From: Ruegeria sp. Alg231-54
Lineage (GTDB): Bacteria > Pseudomonadota > Alphaproteobacteria > Rhodobacterales > Rhodobacteraceae
Length of the DNA stretch: 64,000 nt
Direction: 5' to 3'
Assembly (NCBI RefSeq): GCF_900143525.1
Contig: NZ_FREZ01000006.1
Coordinates: 1-64,000, forward strand
Both the position numbers and the translations under genes were made by a program. Below are positions 1 to 10,854 of this stretch, in pieces. Within the stretch, counting starts at the first letter, position 1. Each line of letters starts with the position of its first letter. The notes beneath the pieces are model-generated. The model worked only from the letters and a program-made list of their open reading frames with translations, was not told where the DNA came from and did not search any database.

Positions 1-134
1 GGCTATTCCGTACCAAAGGGTATGTTCCCACGCGTTACTAACCCGTCCGCCGCTCACCCGAAGGTGCGCTCGACTTGCATGTGTTAAGCCTGCCGCCAGC
101 GTTCGTTCTGAGCCAGGATCAAACTCTCAAGTTG
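1..134 (-). rRNA. 16S ribosomal RNA, 5' end (partial)
   Basis: The reverse complement of this stretch reads as the universally conserved 5' end of bacterial 16S rRNA, including the AGAGTTTGATCCTGGCTCAG primer site (about 106-125) and the following alphaproteobacterial helices. The gene runs leftward off the window, so only about 130 nt are present. The leader and promoter lie to its right at 135-576. Confidence 0.97.
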
Positions 135-367
135 AAAAGCATTGCTGCTTATCCTTGACGTTCGAACCTCTGCACATCTCATCAGGAGGCTAATCCTGAT
201 GAAGTCTTCTGTTTGATGTACACAGATTTCCTAAGAAATCAGTGAACCACTCAAACAGTGAAGCTGACACTGGATCATCGAGCCGAAGCCCTACCAGCGC
301 GATATACAGACATTCAATCCGTCGAAACGAACCAAACCGCCCACATATCTCTTCAGTTATCCATCAA

Positions 368-379
368 TGTCAAAGAACA
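368..379 (-). promoter_or_regulatory. boxA-like rrn antitermination site
   Basis: On the minus strand this reads TGTTCTTTGACA, close to the bacterial boxA consensus TGCTCTTTAACA, which is bound by NusB-S10 to make rRNA transcription resistant to termination. It lies in the leader about 230 nt before 16S. On the plus strand the same bases create a spurious ATG-start reading frame. Confidence 0.65.
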
Positions 380-457
380 AAACACCAAGAGCCAAAAATC
401 AGACCGTTGCGCCAATAACATCAGCGCGCCCGCCTAAATCATTCCCTAAGATGCCCA

Positions 458-520
458 CCGTCTCTCCGATGCGTCCGGCTGTCTCTCCAACCCGTCCGGC
501 CGTCTCTCCGACCCGTCAGC
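458..520. repeat. Three tandem 21-bp repeats in the rrn leader
   Basis: Three consecutive 21-bp units begin at 458, 479 and 500. Each has the core GTCTCTCC followed by (G/A)A(T/C)(G/C)CGTCCGG or a close variant. They lie just downstream of the predicted rRNA start site (around 541) and would form the first part of the leader transcript. The function is unknown. The repeated peptide they would encode on the plus strand is probably meaningless. Confidence 0.7.
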
Positions 521-547
521 GCCGCCTCAGCAGCGCCGGTGAAGGGG

Positions 548-576
548 TATTTACGGATTAGGTCTGGGACCTGCAA
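548..576 (-). promoter_or_regulatory. rRNA operon promoter (-35/-10)
   Basis: Minus-strand TTGCAG (576-571) is followed after exactly 17 bp by TAAATA (553-548), a good sigma-70 type promoter. It points at the 16S gene, and its predicted start site is near 541. The bases just upstream are A/T-rich, with runs of T and A like an UP element. The position ahead of boxA and 16S fits an rrn P1 promoter. Confidence 0.65.
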
Positions 577-756
577 CCCCCATTTTGAAAAAACTTCACA
601 TTTCTCTGCTGAACCTCACCCATATTAATGAAAACAATAGGTTAGCTTAATAATTTGGATAAGAAACTCGACCGGGCGCTGCGTGATGCGGGGGTTTGTC
701 AGAGCTTCAGGCGGAATCGTACCCAATGGTTGGTATGCCTGCGGGACCCGGCCCTT

Positions 757-788
757 AGAAAACGCCGCCCGAGTCCCCTCGGGCGGCG
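757..788 (-). terminator. Rho-independent terminator of katG
   Basis: An 11-bp perfect inverted repeat (763-773 with 778-788, loop TCCC) is followed on the minus strand by TTTTCTAA. It starts 23 bp after the katG stop codon and is oriented to terminate katG. It also separates katG from the rRNA promoter. Confidence 0.85.
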
Positions 789-811
789 CTATCTCTGCGA
801 TGATCGTCGGT

Positions 812-3031
<2,220 letters not shown>

Positions 3032-3217
3032 CTAAAATCCGGCTCGTTCGCGCGGTGAGAAACGCGGGCGATCAAGAACATATATAGATGACACTTTTAC
3101 CTCTTTTAGATGCGCGGCTTGGATTGCGCGCATTCTGTCAAAGATATCGGCGACTCTTGTCTTGTCGCCGCCAGACCTAGCAAATTCGAACCATGCAAAT
3201 AAGTTTTCTTTATGGAT

Positions 3218-3239
3218 GGTTATGATAACCAAAAACTAT
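3218..3239 (-). promoter_or_regulatory. Dyad / possible OxyR-like site upstream of katG
   Basis: A perfect 6-bp inverted repeat, GGTTAT-G-ATAACC, lies at 3218-3230. Read toward katG, the overlapping bases give ATAG-N7-TTAT, which resembles part of the OxyR consensus (ATAG-N7-CTAT). It lies about 205 bp upstream of the katG start codon. No oxyR gene is in the window, so the assignment is tentative. Confidence 0.3.
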
Positions 3240-3282
3240 CACTAAGCACCCAGTGCGCATCGCCGGAAATCAGGCCGATAGC

Positions 3283-4128
3283 TCAGTCATCGGTCATCAG
3301 CGACCTCAATCCGACCCGATAGTTCGGATACATTAGGTTTACACCCAGCTCATCCTTGATCCGATCGTTCCTGACCCGCTTGTTCTCATTGTAAAAGCTG
3401 CGCGCCATGGGGGTCATGTCGGCCTCGTCGAACGGTACTTCGGGCGGCAATGGCAATCCCTGCAATTCGGCCGCATAGGCGATGACATCCTGCGGTGGAA
3501 CGGGTTCATCATCACATACGTTGTAAATCGCCCCCGGATTAGGCGCGGACATGGACGCGGCAAGAACCTGGGCAATGTCGGCGACATGAATTCGGGAAAA
3601 GACCTGCTCGGGCTTGATGATACGTCGCATACCCACGCGCTTGAGCTTGGAAAACGGCCCACGACCGGGACCGTAGATGCCCGCAAGGCGAAAGATGTGT
3701 GTCGGCAAGCCGGGGATACTCTGCCACTGCTCCTCTGCCTGCACCCGCCATTTGCCGCGCTGCGCCGTTGGCGTCGCAGGGGTGGCCTCGTCGACCCAGT
3801 TGCCCTGATGATCGCCATACACGGCCGTGGTCGAAAGATAGCCAACCCATTTGAATTGCGCCGCCCGTTCCGCAATCTCATCCGCCAATGCAGCCAGAAC
3901 CGGATCTCCGTCCGCGTTTGGCGCAGCCGAGATCAAAAGATGCGTCACCCCATCCAGCTGTGGCACTTGCCCCGGCCAAATCACCGGCTCTGCGCCGGAC
4001 GCCTTGACCACCTGCGATTGGGCCGGATCACGCGTCGTGCCCAAGATACGCCAACCATGGGGTTGCAACTGACGGGACAAAGCCTGTGCCGAGTACCCGT
4101 GACCGAAGGAAAATAGTGTGCCTGTCAT
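3283..4128 (-). CDS. NAD(P)-binding SDR/epimerase-like protein (YeeZ type)
   Basis: The 281-aa protein begins with a beta strand and the glycine-rich motif GHGYSA near residue 9, a variant of the GxGxxG dinucleotide-binding turn. It continues as a short atypical SDR with a YLSTTAVYGD segment and a RLAGIYGPGRGP segment, both typical of NAD-dependent epimerase/dehydratase relatives of YeeZ. The substrate cannot be read from the sequence. It is divergent from the neighbouring methyltransferase gene, with a 90-bp gap. Confidence 0.8.
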   Translation of the reverse strand: MTGTLFSFGHGYSAQALSRQLQPHGWRILGTTRDPAQSQVVKASGAEPVIWPGQVPQLDGVTHLLISAAPNADGDPVLAALADEIAERAAQFKWVGYLSTTAVYGDHQGNWVDEATPATPTAQRGKWRVQAEEQWQSIPGLPTHIFRLAGIYGPGRGPFSKLKRVGMRRIIKPEQVFSRIHVADIAQVLAASMSAPNPGAIYNVCDDEPVPPQDVIAYAAELQGLPLPPEVPFDEADMTPMARSFYNENKRVRNDRIKDELGVNLMYPNYRVGLRSLMTDD

Positions 4129-4218
4129 ACGCTCTTAGATGATCCGCAATTTCGCCAGATGCAAGAACTCTGCCAAGGATACTTGATTCGAATCCCCCAA
4201 TGCGCCTTTCTTTTGGGT

Positions 4219-4851
4219 ATGAGTGACAAAACACCAGACCTGCATGCCGCCTACGCGCTGGATTCCCCGGAAGACCACAAGCGTCTCTATGCTGAATGGG
4301 CCGGGGATTACGACGAAGGCTTTGCCACGCGCGAGGACTATCAGCTGCACATCCATACCGCCCGCGCCTTTGTCGGCGCCGGCGGGCAAGGGCCTGTGCT
4401 TGATGTAGGTGCAGGCACTGGCCTGTGCGGCGCGGTTCTGGCCCGGCTGGGTGTGGGACCGATAGATGCCACCGATATCAGCGCCGAGATGCTGGATCAG
4501 GCCATGCGCAAGGATATCTACCGCGACGCCATTGAGGCCGATCTGAACGAAGGCATCCCGGTGCCGCGCGATAGTTACTCCGGAATCGTTTCATCCGGTT
4601 CGTTCACCCATGGCCACCTCGGGCCAGAAGCTTTGACTGCACTGCTGCGTGCGGCCCGCCCCGGTGCTCAATTCGCGCTGTCGATCAATGCCCAACATTA
4701 TGAAAAGCTGGGATTTGCCGAAGCCCTGCACCGGTTAGCGCAAGGCCAGATTCGAAACCTGACCCTGCCCGAAGTTCGCATCTATGGCGATCTTGCATCT
4801 GGCCCCAACAAGGATGACACAGCGCTGATAGCCCTGTTCGAACGCGCTTAG
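4219..4851 (+). CDS. Class I SAM-dependent methyltransferase
   Basis: The 210-aa protein has a Rossmann-like methyltransferase core. Motif I, VLDVGAGTGLCG, lies about residues 62-73 and binds S-adenosylmethionine, and DATDIS follows as the acidic loop that contacts the ribose. The N-terminal helix segment with YAEWAGDYDE is common in small-molecule methyltransferases of this type. The substrate is unknown. I start it at the ATG at 4219; an upstream in-frame start would add 20 residues that look unlike the family. The stop lies 6 bp from the convergent hydratase gene. Confidence 0.8.
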   Translation: MSDKTPDLHAAYALDSPEDHKRLYAEWAGDYDEGFATREDYQLHIHTARAFVGAGGQGPVLDVGAGTGLCGAVLARLGVGPIDATDISAEMLDQAMRKDIYRDAIEADLNEGIPVPRDSYSGIVSSGSFTHGHLGPEALTALLRAARPGAQFALSINAQHYEKLGFAEALHRLAQGQIRNLTLPEVRIYGDLASGPNKDDTALIALFERA

Positions 4852-4857
4852 GCCGAC

Positions 4858-5637
4858 TTACCGCCCCTTCCACACAGGATCACGCTTTTCAGCAAAAGCG
4901 CGGGCGCCTTCCAGATTGTCTTCAGAGCCATAGAGGGTATCAACCGTCGGCAATTGCCGCCCGGTGATCCGGTTCATGGCATCCTGAAATTTGGAATCTT
5001 CGGCATCGCGTACGATTGCCTTGATCGCGGCATAAACCAAGGGCGGGCCGCTGGCCAAAAGACGCGCCAGTTCCCATGCCCGATCCATCAACTGATCACC
5101 TGGAACGATTTCGTTCACCAACCCCCAGTTCTTCGCTTCATGCGGGTCGAACCAGCGTCCGGTCAAAAGCAGTTCCATCGCCACGTGATACGGAATACGT
5201 TTTGGCAGTTTGACACTTGCGGCATCGGCCACTGTGCCTGAGCGGATTTCCGGCAGCGCAAAACTGGCGTGTTCCGCAGCAAGGATCATGTCGGCGCTCA
5301 GGGCCAATTCTAACCCGCCGCCGCAGGCAATCCCGTTGACGGCTGCGATGACCGGCTTGTTCATGTCCCGCAGTTCCTGCAGCCCGCCAAAGCCACCAAC
5401 GCCATAGTCTCCGTCGACTGCGTCTCCGTCAGCGGCTGCTTTCAAATCCCAGCCGGGGCAAAAGAACTTCTCGCCGCCACCGGTCAGGATTGCGACGCGC
5501 AGATCGGGATCATCACGGAAGTCACGAAACACCTCGCCCATGACGCGGCTGGTCGCCAAATCAATCGCGTTCGCTTTGGGACGGTCCAAAGTGACTTCCA
5601 GAATTGCGCCATCGCGCTTGGTTTTGACCGGGTTCAT
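4858..5637 (-). CDS. Enoyl-CoA hydratase/isomerase, CaiD (carnitinyl-CoA dehydratase)-like
   Basis: This 259-aa crotonase-superfamily protein would hydrate or dehydrate a CoA thioester. The oxyanion-hole regions are visible as the segment around GWDLKAAADG and as NGIACGGGLELALSADM, and the conserved acidic position of the second active-site region is in LPEIRSGTVAD. The overall pattern, including the region around VLAAEHASFALPE, is closest to the carnitinyl-CoA dehydratase branch. It is the last gene of a three-gene unit, and its ATG overlaps the ligase stop by 4 bp (ATGA). The exact substrate is inferred, not shown. Confidence 0.85.
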   Translation of the reverse strand: MNPVKTKRDGAILEVTLDRPKANAIDLATSRVMGEVFRDFRDDPDLRVAILTGGGEKFFCPGWDLKAAADGDAVDGDYGVGGFGGLQELRDMNKPVIAAVNGIACGGGLELALSADMILAAEHASFALPEIRSGTVADAASVKLPKRIPYHVAMELLLTGRWFDPHEAKNWGLVNEIVPGDQLMDRAWELARLLASGPPLVYAAIKAIVRDAEDSKFQDAMNRITGRQLPTVDTLYGSEDNLEGARAFAEKRDPVWKGR

Positions 5638-7649
5638 ATACTTGCCTTTCGGATCAGAGCATCCACCGCTATGGCACGGTCCGGTGTGCAGATCAGTGGG
5701 TTTATTTCAACTTCGCTGACATGGGATGCATTGGCAATGACGTAGGCCTGCACCGCATCGACGGCGTCCAGGATGGCCTCAATCTCTGCCGCTGGTTTGC
5801 CGCGATATCCCGCCAGCAAAGGGGCGCAGTTCAAATTACCCAGCGCCTCTTTCACCGCGGCGCGAGAGGATGGGATCAAAAGTGAAACCGTGTCGCGCAG
5901 GATTTCAGTCAACACACCCCCTGCACCCAGCGTCAGAACGAACCCGTGGGCCGCGTCTCGGGTCACACCGACCAACAATTCTGCCACGCCGCCAACAGCC
6001 ATTTCCTCAATAAGGACTTCTTCGGTTCCGATATCCACCGAGACTTCAGCCACGGCGTCGGCGTGAACCTCGAGGCGCACGGCCGCATGTTCTGACTTAT
6101 GCGCCAGCCCGACGCCCTTGATCGCAAAAGGACCAGTCAGCGCGGCAGAGGCTTGTTTCGCGAACTCCGCCGACACAACAACGTTGTGCGGTACACGCAC
6201 ACCGAATTCCACAAGAGCCTGCTTGGCTTCTGCTTCGGTCAGAACATGATCCGCAACCGTATCCGAGGGCAACAGGACCGGTTCGGCCTCCGTTGTTTGC
6301 GGTCGCGCGGCTGCCTCAATTGCCGCAAGCGCTTCGTGCAACCCGGCAAACGGGACAACACCGCCATCGAGTAATCGCTGCGCAACGTCTTCGGGTAAAA
6401 GCTCCGGTAGAGTCGCTGTTACTGCAAAGGGGCGTCCCGTCTGAGCAACGCAGTTCAACGCAGCCTGCGTAGCGCATTCCCAATCGGTGGCGTCCGTGTG
6501 CGGATAGTCGAGAATAGCCATGGTCAGGGCCTGTTCAGGGCTCATCATTGCGGACCATGCCCGTGTCATGACCTGCGTGTCCCGCCAGATATAGGTGTGA
6601 TAATCCAGCGGGTTTGCCAGTGCTACCATCGGTCCCAAGGCATCGCGCAGGTCAGCTTTTTGTGCATGCGACAACGGCGGGAAGTGCAGGTCGCGCCCCT
6701 CGGCCATGTCGGCAGTCAGACTTGCCTCACCACCCGAACAACTGATCGAACCCAAACCGTTGCTATCCAACCGCCTGGTCACGTGCAGCAGCTTGAGGCA
6801 TTCCAGGAAACTGGGAATGTCATCCAAACGCGCGATCCCAAGGCGATCCAGAAATGCCTGCGCGCCCGCGTCGCCTCCGGCCAATGATGCTGTGTGAGAA
6901 ATCGTCGCCGCCTGTGCATGGGCGGACCGGCCCACTTTCAGCGCAACAATCGGCACGTTACGATCCCGCGCCTTTTTGGCAAGCGCCTCCCATTTGCGCA
7001 GGTCACCGAACCCCTCGATATGGACGCCAATCGCTGTGATCCGGTCGTCTTCCAACAGGGCTGAGGCGATGTCGGCCTGATGGGTCTGCGCCTGGTTCCC
7101 ACTGGTCAGCATAAAGGCCAGCGGCAAGGCCCGGCGCTGCATCGTCATATTGATCGCTATGTTCGAACTTTGCGTCAGGATTGCCACACCGCGATCTACC
7201 GGTCGCATGCCGTGCTGATCGGGCCAAACAGCGGCGCGGTCCAGCCCGTTGACGAAGCCATAACAGTTTGGCCCGAGGATCGGCATCTCGCCTGCGGCCT
7301 GCACCAAACGGACCTGCAAATCTGCACCCTGATCGTCCTCGGCATGCGCTTCGGTGAATCCCGAGGCAAAACACACTGCGCCCCCGGCCCCCATGGCCGA
7401 AAGGATCGCGACAGTCTCGATCGTTGCATGACGGTTGATGCCAACAAAGGCTATGTCGGGGGCCGCTGGAAGGTCCTCAAGGCGTGCAAAGGCAGTCAGA
7501 CCCGCGATTTGACCGGCTTTTGGGTGGACCGGCCAGATGTCGCCCTGAAATCCGAATTTCCGGGCCTGTTCGATCACTGAGACGCACCAGGCGCCGCCGC
7601 CAATCACAGCGATGGATGTGGGGTGCAAAACGCGTGACAGGGAAGACAT
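5634..7649 (-). CDS. ADP-forming acyl-CoA synthetase (acetate--CoA ligase family)
   Basis: The 671-aa protein is a fused alpha-beta NDP-forming acyl-CoA synthetase. It has an N-terminal CoA-binding domain (SIAVIGGGAW near residue 12), succinyl-CoA-ligase-like middle domains with the phosphohistidine segment SHTASLAGGDAG, and a C-terminal ATP-grasp domain (FAIKGVGLAHKSE). Such enzymes couple ATP hydrolysis to ADP with CoA thioester formation. The ATG at 7649 follows a G-rich Shine-Dalgarno stretch; a GTG 8 codons upstream would overlap the dehydrogenase stop. Its place between an acyl-CoA dehydrogenase and a hydratase suggests it activates the acid that those enzymes then process. Confidence 0.85.
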   Translation of the reverse strand: MSSLSRVLHPTSIAVIGGGAWCVSVIEQARKFGFQGDIWPVHPKAGQIAGLTAFARLEDLPAAPDIAFVGINRHATIETVAILSAMGAGGAVCFASGFTEAHAEDDQGADLQVRLVQAAGEMPILGPNCYGFVNGLDRAAVWPDQHGMRPVDRGVAILTQSSNIAINMTMQRRALPLAFMLTSGNQAQTHQADIASALLEDDRITAIGVHIEGFGDLRKWEALAKKARDRNVPIVALKVGRSAHAQAATISHTASLAGGDAGAQAFLDRLGIARLDDIPSFLECLKLLHVTRRLDSNGLGSISCSGGEASLTADMAEGRDLHFPPLSHAQKADLRDALGPMVALANPLDYHTYIWRDTQVMTRAWSAMMSPEQALTMAILDYPHTDATDWECATQAALNCVAQTGRPFAVTATLPELLPEDVAQRLLDGGVVPFAGLHEALAAIEAAARPQTTEAEPVLLPSDTVADHVLTEAEAKQALVEFGVRVPHNVVVSAEFAKQASAALTGPFAIKGVGLAHKSEHAAVRLEVHADAVAEVSVDIGTEEVLIEEMAVGGVAELLVGVTRDAAHGFVLTLGAGGVLTEILRDTVSLLIPSSRAAVKEALGNLNCAPLLAGYRGKPAAEIEAILDAVDAVQAYVIANASHVSEVEINPLICTPDRAIAVDALIRKASI

Positions 7650-7665
7650 CAGGCGGCCCCCACCA

Positions 7666-8826
7666 TCACGCACCGAGTGCCCTCAGGAGATCGCGACTGA
7701 TAATGTGGCGCTGAATTTCACTGGTCCCGTCCCAGATACGTTCGACCCGCGCGTCGCGCCAGAACCGTTCCAACGGGTAATCGTCCATTAGACCCATACC
7801 GCCGTGGATCTGGATGGCGGCATCGGTGACCCGCGCCAACATTTCCGAAGCATAGAGCTTGGCCGAAGCGATTTCGCGATTTGCGGGCAGCCCTTTGTCC
7901 AGACGGTCGGCTGCGGCCAGCGTCAACAAGTCCGCCGCGTCAATCTCGGTGATCATATCCGCGATTTGGAATGACACGCCCTGAAACTTGCCGATCTTCT
8001 GGCCGAATTGTTCGCGCGTGGCGGAATAGTCCAGCGCATAGTCGAAAGCGCGGCGCGCACGACCTACGGACATGGCAGCGACGGTAATACGCGTTGCATA
8101 AAGCCAGGTGTTCATCACCTCGAACCCGCCATCGACCTCGCCCAGAACCTGAGCGTCCGGCAGACGGCAATCGTCGAAATCCAGCACCATGTTCTTGTAG
8201 CCGCGATGGCTGACCGATTTGTACCCGTCCCGGATGGTGAAACCGGGCGTTCCGCGATCCACCAGAAACGCCGTAATGCGTTTTTTGGGGCCTTTTGGCG
8301 TCTGATCCTCTCCGGTCGCGATGAAAACGATGATGAAATCCGCGTGCTCCGCACCCGAGATGAAGTGCTTGGTGCCATTGACCACCCAGTCACCGCCATC
8401 CCGCACCGCGGCGCACTTCATTCCACGAACATCTGACCCGGCACCGGGTTCGGTCATTGCCAGCGCGTCCATCCTTTCGCCTCGCACGGCGGGCATCAGG
8501 TATCGTTCGACCTGCTCGCCCTCACACGCCATCAGGATGTTCTGAGGACGCCCGAAGAAGTGATTCAGCGCCATGGACCCGCGGCCCAGCTCACGTTCGA
8601 CCAGCGCGAACTCCAGATGGTTCAACCCTGCACAACCGACGCTTTCGGGAAAATTACAGGCATAAAAACCCAGTTCAATCGTCTTGCGCTTGATCTCATC
8701 CGCGATCTCCTGCGGGACTTCGCCGGTGCGCTCGACCAGCGCCTCATGCGGGTAGATTTCGTTTTCCACAAAGCTGCGAACGGTAGAGACGATCATCTCT
8801 TGTTCGTCGGACAATCCATATTGCAT
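7666..8826 (-). CDS. Acyl-CoA dehydrogenase
   Basis: The 386-aa flavoprotein has the standard three-domain acyl-CoA dehydrogenase layout. ALAMTEPGAGSD (about residues 121-132) is the FAD/substrate-binding signature, and the C-terminal QIHGGMGLMDDYPLERFWRDAR segment is the second family signature. It would introduce an alpha,beta double bond and pass electrons to ETF. I start at the ATG at 8826, where GGAG lies 7 nt upstream; the longer frame adds 28 unlikely residues. It is the first gene of the ligase-hydratase unit, with a 16-bp gap to the next gene. Confidence 0.93.
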   Translation of the reverse strand: MQYGLSDEQEMIVSTVRSFVENEIYPHEALVERTGEVPQEIADEIKRKTIELGFYACNFPESVGCAGLNHLEFALVERELGRGSMALNHFFGRPQNILMACEGEQVERYLMPAVRGERMDALAMTEPGAGSDVRGMKCAAVRDGGDWVVNGTKHFISGAEHADFIIVFIATGEDQTPKGPKKRITAFLVDRGTPGFTIRDGYKSVSHRGYKNMVLDFDDCRLPDAQVLGEVDGGFEVMNTWLYATRITVAAMSVGRARRAFDYALDYSATREQFGQKIGKFQGVSFQIADMITEIDAADLLTLAAADRLDKGLPANREIASAKLYASEMLARVTDAAIQIHGGMGLMDDYPLERFWRDARVERIWDGTSEIQRHIISRDLLRALGA

Positions 8827-8904
8827 CGGGCGTCTCCACATCTGGCGTTGCGGCATATTCTGACGCGGCTTGTCATTTGAAACGTGCAGAAATAGAAGTT
8901 TACC

Positions 8905-9846
8905 ATGCAAGAATGGACTAAATCACCCTCTGCACCGCAGCAAATCGGGGTTCTTCTGTTCGACGGATTCTCGAACCATTGCCTGGCCAACACGGTCGAG
9001 CCGCTGCGCGCTGCAAACACTCTGGCCGGACGTAATTTGTACGATTGGCAGTTCCTTGCGTTGGAGGGTGGTCCGGTGACATCCTCATCCGGGCTGCAGG
9101 TCGCGCCGCATCGCCCACTCCAGATCGCCAGTGGGGACATGCTGATGGTCATGCCATCTTATGGATTCCGCGCGCATGGCGGGTGGCGCACCCTTTCAGG
9201 CCTGCGTTCTGCGGATCAGCGGTTCAAAGTGCTGGCGGGCCTCGACACTGGCAGCTGGCTTTTGGCTCAAGCAGGGCTGCTGGACGGGCATCGCGCCACG
9301 ATACACTGGGAAGAGCTGACCGGATTTACAGAAAGGTTCCCCGATGTCGAAGCCTACCGCGAGCGCTATGTCATCGACCGCAATCGCATCACCTGTTCCG
9401 GGGCCATGGCGGCCTTTGATCTGGTGCTTCATCTGATTGCACGGGATCAGGGACAGGCCCTGGCGCTGGAAGTGTCGCAACTGTTCATGACCCGCGATTC
9501 AGCGCGCTCACATGCGGGCGGTGCCGGCGCGACCAGCGGTTACGTGAACAAGGCGCTGGCCTTGATGCAGGAACACCTTGAGATCCCCTTGCCAGTGTCC
9601 GAAATCGCAAGCCGGGTTGGCCGATCGCAGAAAGCCTTGTCCGTCCGCATGCAGTCCGAGCTGGGCGCGGGTCCCGCGCAGGTTTACCGCCGCCTGCGCC
9701 TGAACCTTGCGCGCAAACTGGTGGCAGAAACCGACCTGAGCATCAGTGAGGTTGCCCTGCGCGCGGGCTATGACGACCCCAGCGCCCTGACCCGTGCCTT
9801 CAAAGCCGAATTCGGGGTCACGCCGCGCGCGCTTCGGGCCAGCTAG
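8905..9846 (+). CDS. GlxA-family (DJ-1/PfpI-like + AraC HTH) transcriptional regulator
   Basis: The 313-aa protein combines an N-terminal class I glutamine-amidotransferase-like domain (IGVLLFDGFSNHCLANTVEP at residues 14-33, GLDTGSWLLAQAGLLDG and RATIHWEE) with a C-terminal AraC double helix-turn-helix (DLSISEVALRAGYDDPSALTRAFKAEFG). The elbow position has no catalytic cysteine, as expected of ligand-sensing members. Characterised relatives include regulators of carnitine, choline and glycine betaine catabolism. It is divergent from the acyl-CoA dehydrogenase gene with a 78-bp gap, so it probably controls that operon. Its TAG stop interlocks with the stop of the convergent sterol-desaturase gene. 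Confidence 0.88.
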   Translation: MQEWTKSPSAPQQIGVLLFDGFSNHCLANTVEPLRAANTLAGRNLYDWQFLALEGGPVTSSSGLQVAPHRPLQIASGDMLMVMPSYGFRAHGGWRTLSGLRSADQRFKVLAGLDTGSWLLAQAGLLDGHRATIHWEELTGFTERFPDVEAYRERYVIDRNRITCSGAMAAFDLVLHLIARDQGQALALEVSQLFMTRDSARSHAGGAGATSGYVNKALALMQEHLEIPLPVSEIASRVGRSQKALSVRMQSELGAGPAQVYRRLRLNLARKLVAETDLSISEVALRAGYDDPSALTRAFKAEFGVTPRALRAS

Positions 9847-10832
9847 GTATACATCTGTTTCTTGTAGGCCCTTGTCCGGGTCGTCGCCTCGGCCGATCCG
9901 TCATGATATGTGCCAAACCACTTGTCGAACGGAATTTCAGAGGTGCCGTAGTTGCATTCAAAATACCGGTGGTGAAGCTGGTGAAAGAAATCACCGGCAC
10001 GGGCGGCATCCGTATCCCCGGCCTTTAGTTTTTCAAACCCGGAATGAGACAACACAGGGCTGATCTGCTGGAAGGAGGCGTGGAACAGCACATGCAACGG
10101 GTGCGACGGAACGATCAGGTGGATGAAATAGGTCGTGAAGTACAGCAAGTTCTCGTACCAGTGGTTCGAGATTCCCGACCAAGGCCCAATGTTCACGTTT
10201 CGATGATGCACAGCATGCACGTATTTGTAGAGCTTCGGGTGATGTTCCAGCCGGTGCACCCAGTAAAAGTGCAGACCTGACCACATCGGGATAAACACCA
10301 TCCACACAACGAACCAGACCGGCGCGCCGGACCACGTGATGGTTGGTACATAGCCGTTGGCCATCGCCCAGTAGATGATCCACTGATAAACGGTCGCGAC
10401 GGTCATCGCGCTGCCCAGCGTCCACCAGATATTGTCCAGAACCTGATTGCGGAATGTGAACGTACCATTGTTGCGGGTCAGGTCGCGGCGGTCGAACTTT
10501 TTGTACATGCCCTGCCCTTTTCGCATGTACAGCCACCAGTGCAGCCCACCTGCGACGAGTATTTGGGGTACCATGTTCAGCAGCCAAATGCGAAACATCC
10601 AACCCGGGGCAAAGCTTTGCATACTTTCCAAAGGCGGAAAAAAGAAAGCATAGGCGGTAACCGCCAGCGCAAGGCACAAGGTTAATGCCGTGATCTGCAG
10701 CCACGCCCCGCTGTACCATTTCAGCACTTCAGCTGGGCGCGGCGGCCACTTAAACAAAGGGTTTAAACTTACCGGGCCGTCGGGGTGATAGTGCCAACGG
10801 GCGGATTCGGGGTTCTGAGTCGTGTCGGTCAT
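9843..10832 (-). CDS. Sterol desaturase / fatty acid hydroxylase family membrane protein
   Basis: The 329-aa membrane protein has the histidine clusters that bind a di-iron centre in this family: HFYWVHRLEHH, HAVHHRNVN and HQLHHRYFE, in that order in the C-terminal half. Several hydrophobic helices precede them (around LTLCLALAVTAYAFFF and VWFVVWMVFIPM). It probably oxygenates or desaturates a lipid-like substrate at the membrane. The ATG at 10832 gives a normal N terminus; the longer frame begins with non-homologous-looking basic sequence. It follows the aldolase gene by 22 bp, probably in one transcript. Confidence 0.87.
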   Translation of the reverse strand: MTDTTQNPESARWHYHPDGPVSLNPLFKWPPRPAEVLKWYSGAWLQITALTLCLALAVTAYAFFFPPLESMQSFAPGWMFRIWLLNMVPQILVAGGLHWWLYMRKGQGMYKKFDRRDLTRNNGTFTFRNQVLDNIWWTLGSAMTVATVYQWIIYWAMANGYVPTITWSGAPVWFVVWMVFIPMWSGLHFYWVHRLEHHPKLYKYVHAVHHRNVNIGPWSGISNHWYENLLYFTTYFIHLIVPSHPLHVLFHASFQQISPVLSHSGFEKLKAGDTDAARAGDFFHQLHHRYFECNYGTSEIPFDKWFGTYHDGSAEATTRTRAYKKQMYT

Positions 10833-10854
10833 GGCGGTTACCCAGTTGAAGTGG

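Larger units (their letters stand above)
135..547 (-). other. rRNA operon leader (transcribed, non-coding)
   Basis: This 413-nt stretch lies between the putative rrn promoter and the 16S 5' end and contains no convincing gene. Reading toward 16S it holds a GC-rich start with three 21-bp repeats (458-520), a boxA-like antitermination signal (368-379) and a hairpin with an 8-bp perfect stem (180-187 with 194-201, loop GGCTAA). These are the usual parts of a leader that loads antitermination factors and is trimmed by RNases. The exact processing sites cannot be read from the sequence. Confidence 0.7.

Noticed and set aside
367..561. 64-codon plus-strand frame with a repeated VSPTRPA-like peptide
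   Set aside because: It lies in the rRNA leader. Its start is made by the boxA sequence on the other strand, and its repeats are the 21-bp leader repeats. There is no Shine-Dalgarno.
3032..3232. 66-codon minus-strand frame just upstream of katG
   Set aside because: It starts at TTG inside a dyad, has no Shine-Dalgarno and resembles no family. It is more likely the katG 5' region.
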